The translations under genes were made by a program, and so were the position numbers. The notes below the pieces were generated by a model. That model made no database searches. It was not told the DNA's origin and saw only the letters and a list, made by a program, of their open reading frames with translations. Positions 51,434 to 60,000 of a DNA stretch of 64,000 nucleotides are shown piece after piece. Position 1 is the first letter of the stretch, and each line of letters begins with the position of its first letter. The stretch comes from Ardenticatenaceae bacterium (GTDB lineage Bacteria; Chloroflexota; Anaerolineae; Promineifilales; Promineifilaceae), in contig JACKBS010000015.1 in NCBI GenBank assembly GCA_020634435.1, positions 1-64,000 of the forward strand, in the 5' to 3' direction.

Positions 51434-51970
51434 CTAGCCCAAACGCTGGGTACAAGCCGAAGCAACGCCGCAATGGGCGCACCGATTCCAGTCGTTATGG
51501 TCACGATCTAGCTCAGGTTCATACATATCCTCACGCATTTCGGTCAGCAAATCGAGCAGGTCTTCACGGAGTTCGTCGGTGTAATCCACGGCAAAGGCGC
51601 GATCTTTGTACTGGATAATGCCATGCGACGGCCGTATGCCATATTCCCGCTCAACCAACCAGCAGTAAGCTGCCAGCTGATACATATGGCTCTCATACGG
51701 CTCCGACGGGGCGCGACTGGCCTTAATTTCCACTGGCACAATCGAGCCATCCGCCTCTTCCACAAGGTAATCGGGTTTGCCTACCAGGCGCAAATGCGGA
51801 TCGTAGAACGCCTCGTCGTTGGTGATCCACGCCCCGCCGCTGTCGCTGTAGAGGATACGGCCGTTAGGCAGCCCAGCCTCCTCAGCCAAAACGCCGCTGC
51901 GCCACCACAATAGCAGCGCCACGGCCAGCAAAACAAAGCCCAAACCTAATGCATAGCCACCCCAAATCAT
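51434..51970 (-). CDS. Cas4-like PD-(D/E)XK nuclease, C-terminal part, 178 aa
   Basis: A transmembrane helix (about residues 5-25) leads to a RecB/Cas4-like nuclease domain. VGKPDYLVEE supplies the Asp, IVPVEIKASR the Glu-x-Lys, and YESHMYQLAAYCWLVE the Gln/Tyr helix. It ends with CAHCGVASAC, the three C-terminal Cys of the Cas4 iron-sulfur cluster. The fourth Cys is on the small protein encoded just upstream, in the same reading frame and separated only by one amber codon and two sense codons. No cas genes or CRISPR arrays are near. It probably works with the other half as a membrane-bound nuclease. Confidence 0.78.
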   Translation of the reverse strand: MIWGGYALGLGFVLLAVALLLWWRSGVLAEEAGLPNGRILYSDSGGAWITNDEAFYDPHLRLVGKPDYLVEEADGSIVPVEIKASRAPSEPYESHMYQLAAYCWLVEREYGIRPSHGIIQYKDRAFAVDYTDELREDLLDLLTEMREDMYEPELDRDHNDWNRCAHCGVASACTQRLG

Positions 51971-51976
51971 TGCTGC

Positions 51977-52216
51977 CTAACCACCCACCAGAGAATAGGT
52001 AACCACGGCGACCACCACAAAAATCAGCACGTAGGCCGCGCGTCGCAGCCAAATAGATTGCTGCACCAGATTGCCGTGCTGACGATGATACTGGGTACCC
52101 CGCGCCAGCTCGCGCACATTTTCTGGGGCAATCCCCCGGCTGCGCTTTAGCCACCAGCTGCGCCGACAGTACAAATAGTCGCCAATTTCACTTGCTCGAA
52201 TCCAGTTATCGCTCAT
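51977..52216 (-). CDS. Cas4-like nuclease, N-terminal part ending at in-frame amber stop, 79 aa
   Basis: It has the beginning of a Cas4-like protein: IRASEIGDYLYCRRSWWLKRSRG, where the Cys is the first ligand of the iron-sulfur cluster. It then has a transmembrane helix (about 57-76) and stops at TAG (51977-51979). The next gene starts two codons later in the same frame with the partner membrane helix. A single protein with a helical hairpin between the first Cys and the nuclease domain is the likely ancestor. Nonsense mutation, read-through, or a functional two-chain protein are all possible. Confidence 0.72.
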   Translation of the reverse strand: MSDNWIRASEIGDYLYCRRSWWLKRSRGIAPENVRELARGTQYHRQHGNLVQQSIWLRRAAYVLIFVVVAVVTYSLVGG

Positions 52217-52334
52217 ATGTTCTAATTCTAGTCAATTCCGTTGCCCTGTCAACAGCCCAAACGTGAATACTGGGCGAAAACTAACCCTACGCGGTAACAC
52301 TTTTTCCAGGTTTTGTGAGGGAAAACGAGAAGGA

Positions 52335-53291
52335 TTACGGCCGTAACAAGACCTTTACCACGCCAGGCTGGGCCGCATGGGCCAAAGCCGCTTCAGCATC
52401 GTGCAGCGGGTACTCAGCCGTGATGAGCGATTCCGTGTGCAGTGAATTTTCGGCAAGCAGGCGCAGCGCCGGGGCAAACTGACCACATCGGGAACCGGTG
52501 ACGGTAATTTCACCCACCACAATTTTGGTTAAATCAACCTGGCTGCTCCCGGCGAAGGTGCTTTTAAGGACAAGGTTGCCCAACGGCCGTACCAACCGCA
52601 GCGCCTCGGCCAGACCCGCTTCATTGCCGGTGACCTCTACAACAAAATCAAAGCTGTTTTCGGCATACTCAACCGCCAGACCCGTAGACAATCCCCAGCT
52701 GGCAGGCAAGGTCAATGATTCACGCCGCCGCCCCAGCAAAGTCACATCTTCCCCGGCCAAATGCAGCACCTGGGCTACCAACAGCCCCAATCGCCCCGGA
52801 CCAATGACGACTATTTTGTCAGACGGCCGTATCGTCACCTGCTCGCGAATGCGCAAGGCAGCGGCCAACGGTTCGGTAAAAATGGCCCGCTCGTCAGGCA
52901 TATCATCTGGCACCAGGTGCAAATTACGCAGCGGCACAGCCACACATTCCGCAAAAACGCCATCGTGATGGTGAATGCCCAGCGTGCGCCGGTTTGGGCA
53001 ATGCTCCGGGCCATGTTTGAGGCAGGTTTCGCACGCCTGACAGCCGATGTTGATGCTGCCGACAACACGTTTCCCTACCCAGGTGGCATCGGGCGACGCA
53101 ACCACCACGCCCACAAATTCATGGCCCAGCACGCCAGAAAAATCGGGCACATACCCTTTTACAATTTCCAAATCCGTGGCGCAAATGCCGGCCAGGGTCA
53201 CATGGACCAAAGCTTCATCAACTTGAGGAACGGGGGGTGGATAATCCCGCTCAAGCTTAAGCTGCCCAGAACTACAAATGAGGGCTAACAT
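52335..53291 (-). CDS. Zinc-binding MDR (alcohol dehydrogenase-like), 318 aa
   Basis: A medium-chain dehydrogenase. The catalytic zinc region has GICATDLEIVKG and GHEFVGVV; the structural zinc loop is GCQACETCLKHGPEHC (four Cys). The nucleotide loop is VIGPGRLGLLVAQVL near residue 166. It is related to threonine and sorbitol dehydrogenases. The protein is slightly shorter than usual (about 340), with a compact C-terminus. Substrate unknown. It lies after a lipoprotein/SecDF block but has its own spacing. Confidence 0.86.
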   Translation of the reverse strand: MLALICSSGQLKLERDYPPPVPQVDEALVHVTLAGICATDLEIVKGYVPDFSGVLGHEFVGVVVASPDATWVGKRVVGSINIGCQACETCLKHGPEHCPNRRTLGIHHHDGVFAECVAVPLRNLHLVPDDMPDERAIFTEPLAAALRIREQVTIRPSDKIVVIGPGRLGLLVAQVLHLAGEDVTLLGRRRESLTLPASWGLSTGLAVEYAENSFDFVVEVTGNEAGLAEALRLVRPLGNLVLKSTFAGSSQVDLTKIVVGEITVTGSRCGQFAPALRLLAENSLHTESLITAEYPLHDAEAALAHAAQPGVVKVLLRP

Positions 53292-53309
53292 GATTAACAG
53301 GCTCCAAAG

Positions 53310-54713
53310 TTATCCATCCGTCGGTGTTGCGGATGGTGTTACGACTGGTTCAGGGGTCTCGCTAGATGCTTCGGGCGTTCCATCTTGTGCCTCCTGCGGA
53401 ACGGCCGTTCCCCCACTCAAAATGATCTCGTCAAGCAGTGTATTTAACTCGGCCAGCTCTGGCACATCGGCCGTGTTAAACCATTGGGCATCATAGACAC
53501 CATCGGGTCCGCGCACCAAAACCACCGACCGGGCTGCATTCGGCGTGGGGGTTACCCCCTGCGTGTCATCAGACACAGAAAAAGTATTTAGTCCCGTGCG
53601 CAAGCTGCCGCTGTCTAATAAAGTTGTTGTCAGGCTAATGACCTGGCTCGTGCCAAGCGTTGTGCTCACGGGTTGGCCATTGGTTAGGGCAACGGCCGTT
53701 CCATCAGCAAAAAGCGTTAGCGCTGCGCCATCGATCCGGTTGTATTGCAATACCGCCTTCAGCGGAAACTGCGCGGGCGGACGCGGCAAGGTGGCATTAC
53801 TGCCCGCCAACAGCTCGGCCAAAACATCGTCTAGCGCCACATAAAGCGGCTGCAACGCCGTGGACAGGGCGTATTCGGGGCAGACCAGGGCAATGAGCCG
53901 GTCAGAATCGCGTCCGGCCACAAACAAGGATTCCAGCGCCGTGCCGGGACACGGGGCGACATACTGCTGTGCCAGCGCCTGTGGATCGATGACATTGAGG
54001 GCATTAAGCAGTGCTGGCGGGGCTCCGGTGACCGGAGCGACCTGGCTCTCATTGGCCATCCAACGGAACATTCCGCCGTCGGCCATTACCGCTACCCAAT
54101 GAGCCGGCGCATATGGCGTCGCGCTGCGCCGCAAACCCACAATCGCATCTGTCGGGAAGTACGGTCCTAACGCTGTAACGAAGTAATTTTCCAGGCTGGC
54201 CAGCAGCACGGGGTCTTGCAGCCAGCCCTCGCCCTGGGCGTTGGAAAATGGCAAGCTGTAGCTAATCTGAATACAGGTATCGCAGCCTTCAGGCACCGGT
54301 TCAAGGGTTAGATCGGGCAGTACGCTTTGTAAATCGAGCAGCACCCCAGCCTGATTATCTCGCTGCACGGAAAAGCCCGTGGCTTCATCAACCAAAATAA
54401 TCTGGCTGCTTACCCCGCCCTGCAAGCGACGATTCATGCCAATGGCCGGTATCTTTAGCTCAAGTTCAACAACGTTTGCCCCAAAGGGGATGGGGGTATT
54501 GGTTACTTCAGTCGGTAGGGGAGCCTGGGTTACCGTCACAACCGGAAAGTTGCCCAGCTGGCTGCCGGGAGGCAGTGGCGTATAGGTGGGCGGGATGACG
54601 GGTGCGGTGGGCACTGGCAAATCGGTTAAATCGGTCTGCTCAGGCGGCTCATCACCGCACGCCGTCAGCGCAATGCTTACCAGGATGAGAAGGTAAACCC
54701 AGAACTTCTGCAC
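53310..54713 (-). CDS. Predicted lipoprotein with GerMN-like sequence features, 467 aa
   Basis: A signal peptide with lipobox LTAC (Cys near 19) and a Thr/Pro linker (about 30-75) precede a long domain I do not recognise, with several strand-rich segments (LFADGTAVALTNGQPVSTTLG) that hint at GerMN-type folds. The tail is Pro/Thr/Glu-rich. It starts with GTG at 54713, three bases after the secF stop, so it is in the secDF operon. A role in or beside the Sec machinery is possible but only suggested by position. Confidence 0.65.
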   Translation of the reverse strand: MQKFWVYLLILVSIALTACGDEPPEQTDLTDLPVPTAPVIPPTYTPLPPGSQLGNFPVVTVTQAPLPTEVTNTPIPFGANVVELELKIPAIGMNRRLQGGVSSQIILVDEATGFSVQRDNQAGVLLDLQSVLPDLTLEPVPEGCDTCIQISYSLPFSNAQGEGWLQDPVLLASLENYFVTALGPYFPTDAIVGLRRSATPYAPAHWVAVMADGGMFRWMANESQVAPVTGAPPALLNALNVIDPQALAQQYVAPCPGTALESLFVAGRDSDRLIALVCPEYALSTALQPLYVALDDVLAELLAGSNATLPRPPAQFPLKAVLQYNRIDGAALTLFADGTAVALTNGQPVSTTLGTSQVISLTTTLLDSGSLRTGLNTFSVSDDTQGVTPTPNAARSVVLVRGPDGVYDAQWFNTADVPELAELNTLLDEIILSGGTAVPQEAQDGTPEASSETPEPVVTPSATPTDG

Positions 54714-54716
54714 AGT

Positions 54717-55646
54717 CTATGCTTTCAAAAAGGGAATCTCGTTCTTTTCCCAGGCTACCAGTAGAGGAACGGCCGTAAAAATCGAGCTGTACGTTCCACT
54801 CAGCAAGCCCACAAACAAAATGGCGATAAACGGTTTAATGGATGCGCCACCAAACAGCAAAATGGCGACCATGATGAACATGGCGTTGAGCTGGGTTGCC
54901 AACGACCGGTGGATAGTCTCCAAAATGGAGCGATTGACCACCCGCTCGTACCGTTCTAACGGCCGTTTGTTGATGTTTTCGCGAATACGGTCAAACACCA
55001 CAATCGTGTCCTGCAATGAAAAGCCCGCCACGGTGAGAACGGCCGTTAAAAACAACGCATCCACTTCCCATCCTAAAATCATGCCGGTCAGCGCCGCGAC
55101 ACCAAAGATTACAAACAGGTCATGCAACATGGCGGCTACAGCACATGCGCCATAGCGAAACGGATTGGGCACCTGGCGAAACACCACCATAATGTACACA
55201 AGAATAATCACCGCAGCCACCAAAACAGCGATAAACGCCGAGTTGGTCACTTCACCAGCCACCGTACCGCTTACGCTGTCCACCTGCGTGCTGTTGGGCA
55301 CCAGCGGCGCAAGTTCGCTCAAGCGGGCTTCAATTGCCTGCACTTCATCGGGAGTCACCGGTTCGGTACGGATTTGCCACGCGTTCTGCAAATCCTCGCC
55401 ACGCAGGGCGATGATGCTGGGATTGGTGACGCCAGCTTCAGTAAATACCTCTTCCACAGCCGATTCTGTAACCGGCTCAGTAAACTGAATCTCAAACCGG
55501 GCCCCACCACGGAAATCAACCCCAAGCAAAAACGGTGATCCCGTAGTGATGTAGGAGTAGATCATGGCCAGAATACCCAGGCCAATGATGGTGCCAGAAA
55601 TTATGAAATATGTTTTTCGTTTTTCGACAAGGTTAAATAAAAACAT
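54717..55646 (-). CDS. secF: Protein translocase subunit SecF, 309 aa
   Basis: Six membrane helices and the SecF signatures are seen: FLLGVDFRGGARFEIQFT near the N-terminus, then IVFRQVPNPFRYGACAVAAMLHDLF and FSLQDTIVVFDRIREN. It partners with SecD to use the proton gradient to pull exported proteins out. secD lies 24 bases upstream. Confidence 0.95.
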   Translation of the reverse strand: MFLFNLVEKRKTYFIISGTIIGLGILAMIYSYITTGSPFLLGVDFRGGARFEIQFTEPVTESAVEEVFTEAGVTNPSIIALRGEDLQNAWQIRTEPVTPDEVQAIEARLSELAPLVPNSTQVDSVSGTVAGEVTNSAFIAVLVAAVIILVYIMVVFRQVPNPFRYGACAVAAMLHDLFVIFGVAALTGMILGWEVDALFLTAVLTVAGFSLQDTIVVFDRIRENINKRPLERYERVVNRSILETIHRSLATQLNAMFIMVAILLFGGASIKPFIAILFVGLLSGTYSSIFTAVPLLVAWEKNEIPFLKA

Positions 55647-55670
55647 CTTACACCTGATAAATTCTAACTT

Positions 55671-56999
55671 TTAGACGCCCAGCAACCAGCTGCTGCGATC
55701 AATGCGGTTGGCCAGTTGACCCATCACCAAACGAACGAGGGTTCTGGTCACAACAACGGCCGTAAACATACTTACCACCACACCAATGGCCAACGTCAGG
55801 GCAAACCCTTGCACAGCGCTGGCACCAAAGCTGCGGCCAAACGTCCACAATACCAGGCAAATGACCAATGTAGCGATGTTGGAATCCCGAATAGATGTCC
55901 AGGCACGATCAAAACCAGTGAGAATCGCTTCACGCAGCGAACTGCCACGGCGCAGCTCTTCCTTCATACGCTCAAACACAAGAATGTTGGCATCTACCGC
56001 CATACCCGTAGAAAGGAGAAAACCGGTGATGGCTGGCAACGTGAGCGTCACAGGAATGGCCATGAAAATGGCCAGGTTGGCCACGGCGTACAAAACCAAA
56101 GCAATGTCCGCTAAAAAGCCCGGCAAGCGGTAGTAAATCAGCATAAAGAGTAGCACAACGGCTACACCAATTGTGCCCGCACGCACACTGGAAGCCACCG
56201 AAAGCTCACCCAGCGTAGCCCCAATTTGGCGCGTGCTGTCAATTACCAGAGGAATAGGCAAGCTACCAAAACGGAGCTGTAACGCCAACTTTTGGGCTTC
56301 TTCCAGGGTAAAGTTCCCGGTAATCGTGCCTTGGCCTTCAATGACAGCATTGATTTGTGGGCTAGAAATCACCTGTTTGTCTAAAACAATGGTCAGGAAT
56401 TGGCCCTGATGTTCTCTTGTGTAGGTGGCAAAGAGGTCACGCTCTTCCGCCTGTAAGGTGAATTCCACGTAATGCTGATTGAAGTTGTTTGAAGAAGTTT
56501 CCGCAGACTGAATGGCCGCACCGGTCATCACCGTTTCGTAGGTGGGTGCGGGCACCGCCGACAAACTACCATCCTCCGCATATTCACAGCGTGAGGGCCC
56601 CTGGTTCAAGTTCGTACGAATACAGGTGCCTTCATCGAGCGGGAAGGTTCCCGTATCCACAAACTCCAATAGCGCGGTTTCCTGAATGAGGGAAACAGCT
56701 TCTTCAGGATTATCAATGCCGGGAAGCTCGACCAAAATGCGGCGATCCCCCTCGGTTTGTACCAACGGTTCGGCTACACCCAACGCATTCACGCGCTGCT
56801 CAATAATCTGGCGCGATGTGTCCAATTGGGCTGGCTCAATTTCTGCGTCCGCTGGCAGGTCTGCTTTTAGTAAAACTTGGAGGCCGCCCTGTAAGTCAAG
56901 GCCCTGGCGAATGGGGAAATTGGGATTTTGCACAACCCAAATTGCCCAACCAGCGATTGCCAAAATGACAACCAGCCAAACGTAATCTTTTCCTTCCAT
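55671..56999 (-). CDS. secD: Protein translocase subunit SecD, 442 aa
   Basis: The N-terminal helix and the SecD P1 region (GLDLQGGLQVLLKAD; ELPGIDNPEEAVSLI) are followed by a six-helix channel domain (VGTIGVAVVLLFMLIYYRLPG; MAVDANILVFERMKEELRRG). The FERMKEELRRG loop is diagnostic. The P1 head is somewhat shorter than in E. coli, as usual for this lineage. secF follows. Confidence 0.95.
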   Translation of the reverse strand: MEGKDYVWLVVILAIAGWAIWVVQNPNFPIRQGLDLQGGLQVLLKADLPADAEIEPAQLDTSRQIIEQRVNALGVAEPLVQTEGDRRILVELPGIDNPEEAVSLIQETALLEFVDTGTFPLDEGTCIRTNLNQGPSRCEYAEDGSLSAVPAPTYETVMTGAAIQSAETSSNNFNQHYVEFTLQAEERDLFATYTREHQGQFLTIVLDKQVISSPQINAVIEGQGTITGNFTLEEAQKLALQLRFGSLPIPLVIDSTRQIGATLGELSVASSVRAGTIGVAVVLLFMLIYYRLPGFLADIALVLYAVANLAIFMAIPVTLTLPAITGFLLSTGMAVDANILVFERMKEELRRGSSLREAILTGFDRAWTSIRDSNIATLVICLVLWTFGRSFGASAVQGFALTLAIGVVVSMFTAVVVTRTLVRLVMGQLANRIDRSSWLLGV

Positions 57000-57156
57000 A
57001 GTAAAGTTCCTACTTCGTTTTTATGATGTCTGCATTGTGACATAGCTACACTGCCGCTGGCAGTAAGCCATACTTGCAACTGGCGGATTATAACAGCCGG
57101 ATTAAGGGTCGCAACTTTCTTAAGGGTGGGTTTTTATGGAACTGTTTTACGGCCGT

Positions 57157-57720
57157 TTACAGCTCAAGCTTGGAAAAATAGTGGGTACTGGCTAGTTTAC
57201 CAGTGAGATGATCGCGGGAATCATGCCAGTGCGTGCCCTCAAAGGAAAAACCACAGCGACGCGCCACGGCCGCACTGCGTTCGTTTTCGCAATCGCAGCG
57301 AATGAACAGTCGCTCCGCCTTCAGGTGGGTAAAAGCAAAGTGAGTAATACCGTGAACCGCCTCAGTAATATACCCCTGGCGAGTGTATTGGCTGTGCAGC
57401 CAGTAGCCAATTTCAAAGCTGGGTATGGACCAGTTGGCATTGTGCAAGCCACTGCAACCAACCAGCGTATTGGTACCTTTCAAGAAGAGCAGCAGCCAAA
57501 AGTCTTCACGCGCCAAATATTTTATTTGGCCCTCACGGACGCGGATTTCGTAATCTTCCTCAGACGCAACTTCAACCGCCCAGGGCATCCACGGTTTGAG
57601 TTCAGGCTGGGATTCAAGGACGGCCGTTCGTATCGTTGCCCCATCCCCAGGCAGCGATCCGCGAATAAGCAGCCGCTCCGTTTCAAACTCGTAGGGTATT
57701 TCTTGCAGAATTGGATTCAT
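57157..57720 (-). CDS. GNAT-family (RimJ/RimL-like) acetyltransferase, 187 aa
   Basis: A GNAT acetyltransferase of the ribosomal-protein type. FETERLLIRGSLPGDGATI opens it, the cofactor loop is YTRQGYITEAVHGITHFAF, and IRCDCENERSAAVARRCGF follows. The target may be a protein N-terminus or an antibiotic or small molecule; the sequence does not tell. It is alone on its strand, with a divergent histidine kinase gene. Confidence 0.86.
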   Translation of the reverse strand: MNPILQEIPYEFETERLLIRGSLPGDGATIRTAVLESQPELKPWMPWAVEVASEEDYEIRVREGQIKYLAREDFWLLLFLKGTNTLVGCSGLHNANWSIPSFEIGYWLHSQYTRQGYITEAVHGITHFAFTHLKAERLFIRCDCENERSAAVARRCGFSFEGTHWHDSRDHLTGKLASTHYFSKLEL

Positions 57721-57803
57721 AGCAAACTCCCAAATAGCTCTCTTACGCCCGGTTCATATAGCCGTAAGCTAAATAGACAGTGAACTTCGTAGAATAGGTG
57801 AAT

Positions 57804-59612
57804 ATGTCTGACCTTGTTTATGTTATTAAGCGCCGCCCAATAACGGCCGTACTCCTGGCAATTCCCCTGGTTATATTGGCCATTTTACGGCTTGTACCCA
57901 TGTTAGATATTCATGCCTGGAGTCTATCATGGTACACACGCCTCATCCAATATTACCTGGGCACATTCGCCAGCTTTATCGCCTTGATTGCGGCCTTATT
58001 TGCCAACAGCGCTTTGGGCAAAGAAACCACGGCGCGCTCCATCTTTTTAACGATGGGCTTTACCGCTGTGTCCGCACTCTTTCTAGGCAGCAGCCTCGCT
58101 ACCCCCAACATTCTAATTTATGGGGCATCCAACTCTACGTTTGTCTGGTCACTTCGGCTTTGCTTACCGATAAGCGGGTTTTTCTTTGCTGCGGCAGCGA
58201 GAGATTGGTCTCAGGCAACAGAATTTTTTATTGTAAAGCACCAACGGGTTTGGTGGTTAATTGGGGTCATATTGATAGCCTTGTATGGCATCGTCTCGTT
58301 TGGGAAACCTGAGATTTTCGATTATTTAATGCGCTTTGATCCATTTTTTCCCAGCTTATTTGGCGCGGTTTCCATCTCATTATTAGTATGGACAGCATGG
58401 CAGTCACGTGTATTGAATTGGTACGGCAACAGGATGATATACGGCCGTTTAGCTGTCGTCTTTCTGCTTTTGGCAGAAGCGCAACTTACCTTAATATTAG
58501 GCATATCCGGGCAACTTAGCTGGCTCATGTACCATCCCATCGTGATTACAGCACTAGTTGTTGCTCTGTCAGCAATTCTCAAAAGCTTTCAAAGTTCGCG
58601 TGATGTACAATTGTCACGTTATTTCGCAGCCTTGGGTAGCATACTTATTGCCGGACTTTCACTTGCAAGTGTTGAGTTTGGACTATACTGGCTGAATATC
58701 GCAAACAAAATCGACCGCTCGACTCTAATTCCCTTAAGTCTTACACAAGGTGCATTAAGCTTCGTCGTTCTTTATGTAATTGTCCATTATCTAAACCGCC
58801 TTATTAATGAACGCAGCGACATTCTGCGCCGTGAACAGCACCAGCGCAGCGAACTCACCCAATTGATCGTGCATGATCTCAAAAGCCCGCTGACCGTCAT
58901 TTTGAGCGGCATGAATCTACTGGCCAAAGAAAAGTTGGGCACGCTTACTGAAACGCAAAAGCGGCTGGTTGAAAATCTGGAAAAATCCGGCGTAGACATC
59001 CTGAACATGATCAACGACTTGCTGGATGTGGAGCGACTGGAAGCAGGCGTTCTCAATTTGCAGAAATCATTGACCGACACTTTTTCTCTGCTACGCCACC
59101 AGTTTGAAGAAAATCAGATTCTGGCCAGCACCAACAAACAAAAACTCAGCCTGACTTGTGACCCCAACATTCCGCAAATCCGGGTGGACAGAGGCATGAT
59201 TTCGCGTGTTTTTGCCAACCTATTGAGCAATGCGGTGAAATTTACGCCAGAGAGAGGACGTGTTTTGGTACACATGGCCCGCCAACCCAACCAATTGGTG
59301 GTGACCATTGCCGACAGCGGCCCCGGTGTGCCATTGCACGAACGTGAGCGCATCTTTGAGAAGTTTGCCCAAATTAAGGGAGCCGAACGCCGCGGTGCAG
59401 GTCTCGGTCTAACCTTCTGCCGAATGGTGGCCGAGGCCCACGGCGGCAGCCTAACCGTTGGTGAAAGCGAGTTGGGGGGAGCGCTGTTTTGTCTGACGCT
59501 GCCCTTTGCCGAAGAAGAAGCAATCGTTTTTGCCGATGTTTCTTTGCCCTCTAGCAGCTTTGACTGGGTGTTTGATTCAGCTTCAGCCCATCATTCCCCA
59601 AATCCTAACTAA
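57804..59612 (+). CDS. Membrane histidine kinase, 602 aa
   Basis: About nine to ten hydrophobic helices (residues 14-335) form the sensor, of an unrecognised 7TM-like type. The cytoplasmic part has HisKA with LIVHDLKSPLTVILSGMN (His near residue 355) and HATPase_c with NLLSNAVKFTP, DSGPGVPLHERERIFEKFAQ and GAGLGLTFCRMVAEAHGG. It has no extracytoplasmic domain of size, so it may sense the membrane or a membrane ligand. No response regulator is adjacent. ATG at 57804 follows AGGTGA. Confidence 0.85.
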   Translation: MSDLVYVIKRRPITAVLLAIPLVILAILRLVPMLDIHAWSLSWYTRLIQYYLGTFASFIALIAALFANSALGKETTARSIFLTMGFTAVSALFLGSSLATPNILIYGASNSTFVWSLRLCLPISGFFFAAAARDWSQATEFFIVKHQRVWWLIGVILIALYGIVSFGKPEIFDYLMRFDPFFPSLFGAVSISLLVWTAWQSRVLNWYGNRMIYGRLAVVFLLLAEAQLTLILGISGQLSWLMYHPIVITALVVALSAILKSFQSSRDVQLSRYFAALGSILIAGLSLASVEFGLYWLNIANKIDRSTLIPLSLTQGALSFVVLYVIVHYLNRLINERSDILRREQHQRSELTQLIVHDLKSPLTVILSGMNLLAKEKLGTLTETQKRLVENLEKSGVDILNMINDLLDVERLEAGVLNLQKSLTDTFSLLRHQFEENQILASTNKQKLSLTCDPNIPQIRVDRGMISRVFANLLSNAVKFTPERGRVLVHMARQPNQLVVTIADSGPGVPLHERERIFEKFAQIKGAERRGAGLGLTFCRMVAEAHGGSLTVGESELGGALFCLTLPFAEEEAIVFADVSLPSSSFDWVFDSASAHHSPNPN

Positions 59613-59623
59613 TCTAAGAATCG

Positions 59624-59977
59624 CTACCCACCAATAAATTTGGTCTTGTAGCCTTGCTTTTGCAAAAGAGCCGCCAATTTGTCGCGATGGTCCCCTTGAA
59701 TCTCGATAATGCCGCCTTCTTTCACGGTGCCGCCGCTGCCACACGCCTTTTTGAGCTGCTTACCCAGCGCGTCCAGATCGTCCGCCGATAGCTGAAAATC
59801 GCGCAGTACAGTTACCTGTTTCCCACCCCGCCCTTTTTTCTCGCGCAAAATGCCGATGATTTGCTCCGCTGGGGGCAGGCTTCGCGAATGCGGTTTGCTC
59901 GTTTTTGCTATGGGCTTCTTTTCTACAAAATCATCATCCGCAGTTGAATACACGACATTGCGGTTACGTTGTCTCAT
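59624..59977 (-). CDS. yciH: SUI1/eIF1-like translation factor (YciH), 117 aa
   Basis: The SUI1 domain is clear: GGKQVTVLRDFQL, then KKACGSGGTVKEGGIIEIQGDHRDKLAALLQKQGY. The N-terminal 40 residues are basic and less conserved. Bacterial YciH is related to eukaryotic eIF1 and can affect start-site selection. ATG at 59977 has AGAGGAG nearby; an upstream in-frame start at 60004 would overlap the next gene and lacks support. Confidence 0.85.
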   Translation of the reverse strand: MRQRNRNVVYSTADDDFVEKKPIAKTSKPHSRSLPPAEQIIGILREKKGRGGKQVTVLRDFQLSADDLDALGKQLKKACGSGGTVKEGGIIEIQGDHRDKLAALLQKQGYKTKFIGG

Positions 59978-60000
59978 GTGTGCTCCTCTTGATGAACCAC

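Noticed and set aside
51434..52216. CRISPR-Cas locus suggested by the Cas4-like protein
   Set aside because: There are no direct repeats with regular spacers and no other cas genes within the window.
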